Shown here: one piece after another, positions 55,437-64,000 of the stretch
Numbering within the stretch: the stretch's first letter is position 1
Layout of the letters: every line of letters begins with the position of its first letter
DNA from: Oasisia sp. SBJ-2009
Lineage: Eukaryota; Annelida; Polychaeta; Sabellida; Siboglinidae
Direction of reading: 5' to 3'
Assembly: GCA_964017155.1 (NCBI GenBank)
Contig: OZ024862.1
Coordinates: forward strand, 35,970,390-36,034,389
Length of the DNA: 64,000 nt
Translations under genes and position numbers: made by a program
Notes under the pieces: model-generated
Databases searched by the model: none
Seen by the model: only the letters and a program-made list of their open reading frames with translations
Told to the model about the DNA's origin: nothing

Positions 55437-58400
55437 ATGGCAAGATTACCAGCTGTCCTGGTACCAAAGAGAAGTTGTCAAAATGCAGCCGTATACAGAA
55501 GATTATTGAAGCAAGCGAACTGCGGGATCATCTTGATACACATGACTCACTGGAAGCAGGATATACTAGTGGCACTGTTACTCATGTTTATTGTCACAAG
55601 AATTGTGTTTCTACCTATGTCTCGCCGCAGAATCTTGCTCATTTATCTCAGAAGCGCTAGCCTCATAGCTCATCAAAACCTCAGCCCAAAAGACTACGTA
55701 GTGAGACGAAGGGCAAAACATTTGAATTCAAAAAACATTGTATGTTTTGTCTCGCTATCACCGAGTGCAAGTTAGACTCTGAGTACGATGCCAAAACACC
55801 AGCTCAATACCGAGTGCCCGCATCAATGGTCACGACCACCTATATGTGTGATGGACAGGTTTACATTGATACTCTCATCAAAAAGTGTATAGAGCGCAAT
55901 GATGATCTTGGACGAGTTGTCCACGATCGTCTGTTGGCTGCTGATGGTGATCTAGTTGCTGCAGAGGCTCGTTATCATCGCAAATGTAATTGTCTCTTTC
56001 ACAAACCTGCTGTTAGCATAGATGATTATTCTGACTCTGTAGTGGATACAGCTCTTCTCCAGACATTCGAGGTGCTTGAGCAAGATCGTACAAAGGTTTG
56101 GAACACAGTGGATATCATGGATGTGTATGAGCAGAAAGGCGGTACCCGTTTGTCTCGAAGAACACTTGTGGAGAAAGTCGAGTCTCAATTTGTTGATGAC
56201 ATTTTGAGTTTTCACTCACCTGGGATTGCCACTCTAGTTCTCTTCAGGAACAGCGTTGCAAATACACTAAACATTGTAAATGCTGAAGATGGGGATGAAG
56301 AAGTCACACTCAAGAAGCTCGGAAAAGAGATAGCACAAGAGTTGAAGGCAGTGAAGAGGGAGCTCACATCATATGATGTCCACATTGACAAGCCCTCAGC
56401 GACTGAATGTACTAGTAATCTTCTCAACAAGCTGCTCTCCAAAGTCCACCCAAAGTTCACTTCTGATTCATCACCATCACTGCCCTCCATCATGGTTGGC
56501 AACATTGTCGCTAGTGTTACAGCCAACCAGCCCACCCCCTTACAGATTGCTCTTGGTGTGCTGATGAGTGAGCACAAGTCTGTCATTAACATGCTCTATA
56601 AGTTCCGAATCACGTGTAGCTATGATGAGGTGCGGCGTTTCCTCCGCTCGGCTACGGTGCAGGCTGCACGTGACACAGCCTTGGCAGGCCTGACTGACGT
56701 ATCAGTTGGTGGTCTCGTCCAAGTAATTATTGACAATTTTGATGCTGTCATTCATTCCCAAAACTTGGCAATGATCGTGACACAACCCCGACCTCCACCT
56801 ATAACTCATGATGTCACCATTCCCAGACTCAGCAAGGAGCAGATGAAGGAACCAATTGACTTGGACCAAACAGTAGTGAGATATAGGGGTCCCAAGAAGC
56901 CAGACATGCCAGTACAGTTCAGTTTAAATTTGAAGCCATCTGATGAGCTCGAACAAGCTGTCGGTATCTCCTTGAACAGAGCAAGAGAGCTGGACTTCAA
57001 CTTCTTATCGAGTGTGCTTCAAGAAGCAAATACACCGGAATACAACGGGTTCAACACTCGGATCTGTAGGGAAACTGGAATGATGCCTGCCAGCAAATCT
57101 GCTGTGCGCTACATGCCTTTGTTGTACATGAAGCCAGCTGACCCAGACACAGTGAACACAGCCATTGTCAATGGGTTGCGTATTGTTCAAGAACTAAATC
57201 AAGAGTACCTTGTCATAACAGCAGACCAGCAAATCTACAAGGTCATCGTCGACATTCTCTTCGCCACTCCTGATCTCATAACAAAAATGATGCCCATTCT
57301 TGGCTTCATGCATTTCCTCATGGATTTCGTATCCTGTATTGGTACACTCATGGCCGACAGTGGTCTGAGCAACATTCTGTGTGGAACCTTTGGGTCAGTG
57401 GACAAGATGCTGCAGGGGAAGAAATATCCTCAAAATATCCGTGCACTACGCCTTCTCACTGAAGAGCTACCCCACCCAATCGTCGAGAACAAAGAGTTGA
57501 ACAACATGGCTGACCTGGAAAACGTATTGGCTGATCTCTCTACTAAAAGTCGAACGACGAAGGCTTGGACCGAGCTAGTGATTAAGCCCACACTGCTCAT
57601 TATGCAGTTCACTCGTGCAACTCATGAGCCTGACTATGCCCTCCTGATCACCACAATGAACAAGATGCTTCCATATTTTTTTGCTGCAAACAAACACAAC
57701 TATGCTCGGTATGGTCTTTTCTTCTGTCCCTCTTTGACCTGGCTCCCATCTGAAGTCGAGCAGCAGTTCCTTCGTGGGGAGCAGATTCTCCATCACATGG
57801 AAGGGCTGTGGAATGGTATTCCATCAGACCAATTCATCGTAACCACATGGATGAAGCGAGGTCCGAGTGGTGTCATTGGAAACACGCAAAACCCACAGAC
57901 AGTGGCAACGTGGTCCTACAGCCAACATGCGGTCGTGACACTGATGGGGGACCGACAACTGATGACTGAGGATGACAGCATGCCAAAACTGAAGCACAAA
58001 GAAGAGACAAGTGGGCGGATCAATAGTGACGCACAGGAGTCTCTACATCACACACTGTCTGAGTGTATTGACCCGATGGATCCTGACAGCCATCCTGATG
58101 GTACTTTGATAAACATTGTCACTGGTGCCATAGCACCTGCAAATGTAACCATTGAGAAAGCAGTGTCCATGGGCCAGGAACAACTTGAAACTTTGGAGTC
58201 TTCATGGCCAGAAGGTTTCTACACAACTATCAAACGGCAGGCTGTCACCTTCTCTGACAATAGGAATGCCATCAAAGTTGGCGATATATCAGTCATCGAC
58301 CAGGAGGCGATCTATGCAAGAGTGATTGGCCTGATGGTGAGCCAACGAGAGTTGGACCTCAATGATGTGATTGGCTGCGAACTAGCAGCATACCCTCCTT

Positions 58401-59767
58401 CTATGTTCCACCCTGATGGAAGCATGCGGATCGCCACTGGGAAAGCATGTCTGAAGAACAATCTTGCAGTTGAAACGTCTGCCAGGGTATGGGGACAACC
58501 CTCTGTCATTGTGGTTGATGTCTATGTCTCTGCCGTGCTGTGGACAATTAATTGGCCCACAAAAGGAACTGTCCACACCTTTGTCAATGAGTTCAAGATA
58601 TGGGTCGCAAACAAACTCAACAGTGCCGACGTTCATCTAGTACTGGACAGGTACTATGACTACTCTACCAAGAGTAGCACAAGGGTAGCTCGTGCAGGCA
58701 AGACGGCTCCTAGCCGAGTTCACAAACTGAGTGCGAAAACTCCCCTCCCAACAAGAGATGCTGTATTGAAATGTGTAGCCAACAAGGTACAGCTGAACCG
58801 CCTCATATTAGAGCTCATAATGAATCACCAAGAATTCCTCGACAACGTGACATCAGACTACCGCCTATTCATGACAGGAGTAGAGCCAGTGCCAACTGTG
58901 GTGCATAGGGGGAGAAAGAGGGCAGAGCTTCAGCTGTACTCAACTCATGAGGAAGCAGACATAAGACTCGTCATGCACGCCCTCTGGAGCTATGAACGTG
59001 AGGAGGCTCGTGTCTGTGTCATCTCAGATGATACGGACGTGTTCGCACTACTCTGTTACCACTACCATAAGTCTGGTTCCTCGGCTCCTTTGATGATGAA
59101 ACCATCGGTCCATGGTAGGGTTTGTGTTGACATTCCTGCAACAGTCAATAAGCACCCTACTCTCATCCCACAAGTCCTGGCGATACATGCTATCAGTGGC
59201 TGTGATACGGTAGCAGCCAGTTATGGTATTGGTAAGTCGACAGCTGTTACCACATCGAACAAGGGGTTCGTCATGGACTCCCTCGGTGTGATCGATGCCC
59301 CTTGGGTTGATGTGGAGAAGGAGGCAACCAAGTTCATGGTTGCTGCATATGGTGGATTAGGTGTGACCATGAGTGAGTGCCGTAAGCGGCTGTGGGCACA
59401 AAAGACAGCTAAGTCCTCTGGTGCACCAAAACTCTGTTCCCTGGCACCGACCACAGAAGCGTTCATGCAGAACACAAAACGAGCACACTTCCAAGTTGCA
59501 CAGTGGTATGCCGCACTGGATTCAGATCCCCCACCACTCGATCCACGGGACTATGGCTTGGAAGCCGATTATATCAACAAGTCGCTCTCTGCAACTACTG
59601 TGGCGGAAGGTGTTTGCCTGAAACCAGATTACGTGCTCAAGCTCATTCGCTGTGGTTGTGACTCAGAATCATCAAGCAAGAGGGGGAACTGTGGGTGTTT
59701 TAACAAATTCACTACTACCAAGCCAACTGATGAAGATGAAGAAGGTGGGGTACAGGAGGGGGTTTGA
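55409..59767 (+). CDS. Academ-like transposase with FEN1/XPG-like nuclease, one in-frame TAG
   Basis: From ATG 55409 the frame runs 83 codons, meets a single TAG at 55658-55660, then stays open to TGA 59765-59767. In order: N-terminal Cys/His-rich segments (CHKNC; then MFCLAITEC, RYHRKCNCLFH); a middle part with VITADQQIYK and MPILGFMHFLMDFVSCIG, then ADSGL, which resembles the D...H catalytic string of Academ-type enzymes (~490-545 in the 1341-codon part from 55742); a PIN/FEN1-like part with VVDVYVS (~912), VLDRYYDYSTKS (~967), HEEADIRLVM (~1070), SDDTDVFALL (~1095) and SGCDTVAASYGIGKSTAV (~1150, helix-hairpin-like); and a C-terminal CXC-like RCGC...NCGCF. One nonsense codon in ~1450 suggests recent inactivation. 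Confidence 0.8.
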
Positions 59768-60242
59768 GGAAGTCCTCTTTATTATCCAGTGCTTACTTGG
59801 TCTTGTATAAATCACATTGTTTATTAAAACTTATTACTGTTTGTTCTTCTTGCCATATTCTTGTGTAATCTGTACACCGCCATAACCTAAATCCATGCAT
59901 TCAGCTCAATACTGATTTTCCCATTAAGCTTCAATTTTTGCGTTTCTCATGGTCTGGATGGTCAAACTAATATTTGAACATCATAAATGGATTCCTTGAC
60001 CACAAAAACCCTATCCTAGACACCAAAATTATGATTCTATGTGGTATGGTTCAAAATTTATAGCCAATAATGTGATTTGGCGGCCATCTTGGCGGCTATC
60101 TTGAATTATGAAAATGCCAAGCGGGGGTAATCATTACACCCAATGGATTCTTGAACTACATGGTCTAGAGTACTCAAAAATGCAAAGAAACGATTGTTAC
60201 CAGACATTGCAAGGTTCGACCCATCTGCCACTGGACTAATCT

Positions 60243-60386
60243 ACTGTCACTCTCACTGTGACACTGCCAGTCACTGGCACTGGCCAAACAGATTCACCAC
60301 TGGCAGAGCCAGAGGTAGAGGAAGAAACTGACCGGTTCTTGAAAACAGTAGCAAAAACATTATGGGGGCTTGTTATGTGTACTTGA
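60243..60386 (+). pseudogene. Possible exon remnant of the hAT element
   Basis: If the Academ-like element is removed, the frame before it (LINDDDVLTAS, ending 54882) continues into TVTLTVTLPVTG and EPEVEEETDRFLKTVAKTLW with a stop at 60384-60386. It lacks the hAT C-terminal dimerisation motif, so its identity is uncertain. Confidence 0.3.
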
Positions 60387-61316
60387 TAACATGGTAATTT
60401 AAGTTTTATATAAAAAACAATGGTGTGAACTGGGAAATGCAATTGTAATTTTTATTAATATTTTTTCTATTATTAATTAGTATTATTTTATTGTAATCGT
60501 TTTGCCATCAGTTTTGATGTTAAATCACAATTATCTTTACGATACAATTAATTATAAAACAGTTATAACCGTGAGTGTGCAGCTGTGCTGGCAGTGGCAC
60601 TATTGTAAGTGATAGGTGTATTTATATTTAATATAATAATAACATATTATTTGTATGTTATGTTTCAGCTGTATTTGTTGATGGTCACTTTAGGATACAC
60701 ATTGAATTGAAATTAAGCTGCTATATTATAGTGTATTTACAAACAGCTGGGGTGAAGTACTGTTATTAATTTAAAATAATTCAGTGCAATTGATTTGTCA
60801 GGTATTTTATTGCAGTTGTCTTTATTGTTTAAATTTTATGTTACAGTTACCTTTTAGTTTTACAACAGTAATCAATTATATTGAAACTGTTGTTTGTTTA
60901 CTTACATAAAATGAAAATTGCATTTTAATCATTGTTTGCATGACTATAAAATTATCACATGTTTCCCTACTTGTAAGTGAAAAATGGTGTGTGTTTCTGT
61001 GGCGTTAGTCTAAGTGGATAGTAGTGAGTTTCTTTGGAGATCTCTACTGTACTGAATTACACTTACAAGGTAAATTTTGAGGATCGAATAAAAATCTGGT
61101 ATCGATTGATATCGAAGAATTCTGGTAGCGAACCAGCAATATATCGATCGGTATCGAAGAATTCTGGTATCGAACCAGCACTACTTCTGTTGCATACTGT
61201 TTCTACTGGGAACTGTATTCTATGTGAATATTAGACTTACAACGTAAGTATCGAGTATCGAACAAAATTCAGGTATCGATCGGTATCGAACAAAACCTGG
61301 TATCGAACCAGCACTA
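60387..61316. other. 3' part of the hAT element, non-coding
   Basis: AT-rich, with no open frame. The last 230 bp hold repeated GGTATCGA/GAACCAGCA motifs, including a second, internal TIR-like GGTATCGAACCAGCACTA near 61160. Confidence 0.6.
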
Positions 61317-61324
61317 ATGTGAAT

Positions 61325-61880
61325 CATATTCAGAACGGACTGGCTAACCGCAGAGCAGCTCTGCGGCCAAGGAAATATAAGCCACTATTCGCAGAGCAGG
61401 ATTCATCCAATCACCGCACAGGAATTTATGCGCATGTGTAGACGTTGTTGCGGTCTTTCACTGAGGCGATGCACGTTTGTAAATGATAGTTCAAAAAGAT
61501 GGAGCCGCTTCGTTTAGAAGTAGGCGCCACGTTTGACAACTGGCAATCAATTTAGACAAGTATGCCACAGATCGCCATGTGAAGTTTTGCTGCGTTAATT
61601 CAAGAACCGTCGCCACCGCAAACAAATTGCGAGCTGTCCTGTCCGCCTCCCGTAGCACGCCAGTCCGACCATCAGGCTAGGTTGTAAGCACTTCGATCGG
61701 CAACCCCAGAAAGGAAGGCCGTGGCATTATGAGCCACCAGAAATAAGTAACTAAAAGCATGTTCTCATAGCCATGTGGGAGCAATGTTGTTGTATTTGTG
61801 CGTTAATTGTTAACGTGAATCCGAATCAATAACGCCAACGGCGCTGACAGCCTGCCTGACAGTGACGTTATAGTCATCCC
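61325..61880. other. No recognisable gene
   Basis: Continuation of unit B flank, then unique sequence. Confidence 0.5.
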
Positions 61881-62190
61881 GGCACTTACGCAGCATTTGG
61901 ACCCACCTCAGTTTTGCCATTATAACTGTATTTTGCCAACATTTAATACTTGATTTTGTTAATTAAATCATTTATCACCATCTTGTGCATATTTGTGTTT
62001 TATGAACAGCGCGTCTTAGTAGACTTTTGAGATCTAAAAGACAACGCGGTCGGCCTAAATAAACTGTTTATCGCTCATCCTGTGTGCACCACTGGCAATT
62101 GCGCTCCGCTGTGCTTCACTGCTTGGGTCTCAAAATGCAATATTTGTGAAAGATACATATACCTGGGAATGCTGATTGCTCATGATTAGA
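61881..62190. mobile_element. Truncated relative of the MITE at 39688
   Basis: It starts GGCACTTACGCAGCATTTGG and follows the other copy through CACCATCTTGTGCATA, AAATAAACTGTTTATCGCTC and GCAATATTTGTGAAA. The right TIR is missing. Confidence 0.75.
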
Positions 62191-62316
62191 TATTGGTTAT
62201 TGTAAATTATGTGTCAATATATTTATTTACTCACATCTACACTAAAATTGTGGTTGCAAAATATCCTATCTTGTTGATGCTACTAGATTATTTTTATAGG
62301 AAGTTGCTCTTTTTAG

Positions 62317-63607
62317 GTGGTCCATGCTTACATTGGTCTTGTCAGCTGAAATGTCAACACAGCCAAACCTGGATCAGTGCATGTGATTCCGGCATATTAT
62401 CCAGAGATGTGGGAGCATCACATACAAGATGAATCGTTGTGTACAGATGTAAGCAGCTCTTTCAATTGTAATTAATTTGATCTTTTTTCTACAACTCAAT
62501 GCTTGCAGCTATCACTAAAATTTAAAAAGCTCTTTACACAGGTTGTCTTCAAATAGATTAGTCACTAGTGGCTTGATATGGATTAGTTTCATATTTTAAA
62601 TTGCAAATAGTAAAACTAAGCATATCACAGAGTAAAAATAAAATATAAATACGTCAACAATATGAGGACCCAGTGTGAACATACCGGAACATATTACATA
62701 TTCATGTGGTTTGCAGGTTCGATTCCATCCATTTCGTGTCGTTTTGATGCCGATCTGTACTGCAAACGACTGCATGGCTACTCCTGGCAGCTGACGTGGT
62801 AGCAATCCTGGATTCTGTGCACAATCTGACTCGTCGTGCAAAGTATCTTCAGTTGTGGAGGTAAAAGTTGGCTTTTCTCATGTCCTGCTGTGTTCAAATA
62901 TTACTACATTTGAATTAATGAATACCTGGTTATAGACTCTGATGGATGTTTGTATGAGCAAGCCTTCACGCATTTATTGCACCATTGCTGGATGCTTCCC
63001 AAAGAAGTTGAGATGGTGGTTGATTGAACAGGGAATAAAGTGTAACTAGTGTTTTGAGCAGGGATAGGATATTACACTATAGAAAAATGTAACCTCTTTT
63101 AAATCCTTGAATGGCATGAATAATATTATTGATAATATTTATTTGCATGCTTGCAGAGACTTCTTTTCTTGGCCAGATGGGAAGTGGTGTTGGCTGAAGG
63201 ACTTAGCACTTTTGTCTGAACTGTTGCTTTGTGTACATTTCAGTGTCAATGAGAGGCGGTTATACATAATTTATTATGACATTTCCTGGTCTACAGCATC
63301 TGATCTCAGGCATTTATGATTCAAATTGTACCAGCTGCACAATCTTCTGTTGTAGAATGCTGAGGCCATTTGCTGCAATGTGCCACCCATCGTGATGCAG
63401 CCTTTCCACACGGATTTTTACCGTCGCCACATTGTGAGATGTTTGCATGCCGAGCGGAAGCGGGACAGCAAGCGGCACTACTGTGACGTCCCTTTCTGCC
63501 AAAAACCAACTGGACTTCTGAGTTGGATCTGCTGTGACTATTGCAACAGGTGGTGTCATTTATGTTGTCTGGGTCTGTTAGTTCAGCCAAATGACCAGAT
63601 ATGTTGA
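62317..63607 (+). pseudogene. Ulp1-like (C48) protease plus PHD-like finger, broken
   Basis: Exon 62317-62448 (acceptor CTTTTTAG, donor GAT|GTAAGC) encodes VVHAYIGLVS, a TGA, then SVHVIPAYYPEMWEHH, resembling the start of Ulp1-type cysteine proteases. Exon 63356-63607 (acceptor CTGTTGTAG) encodes AEAICCNVPPIVMQPFH, FYRRHIVRCLHAERKR, like the end of such domains, then YCDVPFCQKPTGLLSWICCD, YCNRWCHLCC, a PHD-like finger, and a stop. Both are phase 0. The catalytic His/Asp/Cys centre is not seen. Such fusions are often repeated transposon-linked genes; the TGA suggests a dead copy. Confidence 0.4.
62920..63095 (+). mobile_element. Diverged SINE fragment
   Basis: AATGAATACCTGGTTATAGA, GCTGGATGCTTCCCAAAGAA and GATTGAACAGGG match the body of the tRNA-derived SINE at 42028. 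The tRNA head is missing. Confidence 0.65.
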
Positions 63608-64000
63608 TGCCCTGTTTGCCATTTTGCCATAGCTTTATGTAGAGACCCATCCACCCATCATTTGGACGGGTAAAACAAATATGGACGGGTAGAAATATTG
63701 GTGGACTGGTAACAAAAATGAAGGAGCAAAGGAAAAAATGTCTTCCAAAACCATAGATATCGTTATTTATGCCTTGAAAGTGAGTGTAAAGGGTGTCATA
63801 TATGTGTTTGTAGCCCATTTCAGGTCATCAGGCACATTTGAAAGTTGGTAAACTAGTTTAACAGTTAACATCCATGTGTCCACCAAAACATGTGTGACTG
63901 GCAATAATTTTATCCTGCATAAAGCCCTGCATTTTGATGCCACCCAACCAGGTAACCCTGGCATTTGATTGTGTCAACAGAGGTTGGACATCATCTGCAG
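63608..64000. other. No gene; short repeat related to the MITE at 43867
   Basis: GAGACCCATCCACCCATCAT and GGACGGGTAAAA at 63641-63675 match the reverse strand of 44065-44105. The rest is unique. Confidence 0.5.

Larger units (their letters stand above)
54883..60238 (+). mobile_element. Academ-like autonomous DNA transposon, 4-bp TSD
   Basis: ATCT flanks both ends (54879-54882 and 60239-60242). TAGTCCAGTGGCA at the left is inverted at the right (TGCCACTGGACTA), and inverted similarity extends about 230 bp (to 55120 and from about 59990). It encodes one long transposase-like protein with a PIN/XPG-like nuclease region. A 3-4-bp TSD and an XPG-type nuclease are described for the Academ superfamily. 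I assign it on those grounds; a database search is needed to confirm. Confidence 0.8.
53212..61316 (+). mobile_element. hAT transposon, 18-bp TIRs, 8-bp TSD, hosting two later insertions
   Basis: TAGTGCTGGTTCGATACC at the left end is exactly inverted at the right end (GGTATCGAACCAGCACTA), and ATGTGAAT flanks both (53204-53211 and 61317-61324). Unit A near 50456 shows the empty site AATGTGAATCATATT. Sub-terminal GATACC/GGTATC repeats are abundant at both ends. Removing the inner MITE and the Academ-like element leaves about 2.1 kb, with a BED-finger remnant but no recognisable catalytic core. Confidence 0.92.

Overview
This is a stretch of nuclear DNA from an animal, most likely a marine invertebrate (a mollusc or other lophotrochozoan is my guess; a basal deuterostome is possible). 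The reasons are short phase-matched exons with GT-AG introns, two orthologues of genes conserved with vertebrates (AAMP and AGTRAP), a Cys-rich EB-module-like gene, a mucin/EGF cell-surface gene, many dinucleotide and pentanucleotide microsatellites, and LINEs, SINEs and Kolobok, hAT, MULE and Academ-like DNA transposons. Nothing looks bacterial or viral.

Layout. (1) 0.25-5.4 kb, + strand: the 3' part of a gene for a mucin-like, EGF-bearing type I membrane protein, three exons all joined in phase 1. (2) 5.4-11 kb: mostly empty, with a MITE, minisatellites and a 415-bp ATAAC array. (3) 11.3-23.0 kb, - strand: a secreted Cys-rich protein gene. Three phase-1 Cys-rich exons lie downstream of a signal-peptide exon that exists twice, and one copy of that exon/intron border has expanded into about 34 tandem units of 51-54 bp, nearly all keeping a consensus 5' splice site in the same reading frame. 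Decayed LINEs sit in its introns. (4) 23.1-24.5 kb: a MULE with a FLYWCH remnant and a TGCCG pentanucleotide array. (5) 26.8-38.9 kb, - strand: a complete 11-exon AAMP gene (408 codons). Its introns hold a TTAA-flanked Kolobok-like element with THAP remains, a 9-bp-TSD MITE, and a nearly complete 3.5-kb RTE-like LINE that landed in an AT-core palindrome. (6) 41.6-47.1 kb, + strand: a complete seven-exon AGTRAP gene, head to head with AAMP, with one intron that looks U12-type. (7) 47.9-53.2 kb: a tandem segmental duplication carrying two intronless aldo-keto reductase genes (- strand). (8) 53.2-61.3 kb: a nest of transposons in which a hAT element (8-bp TSD) was hit by a MITE (9-bp TSD) and by a 5.36-kb Academ-like element (4-bp TSD). 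The Academ-like transposase reading frame is open for about 1,450 codons apart from one in-frame TAG, and ends in a FEN1/XPG-like nuclease region and a CXC motif. (9) 61.3-64 kb: MITE and SINE remains and a broken Ulp1-protease/PHD-like gene.

The host genes are functionally unrelated. The most unusual points are the array of in-frame splice donors at 17.8-19.7 kb, the nested transposons with paralogous empty sites visible in the same window, the AT-core palindromes, and the U12-like intron in AGTRAP. Family names were assigned by reading motifs, without database searches.
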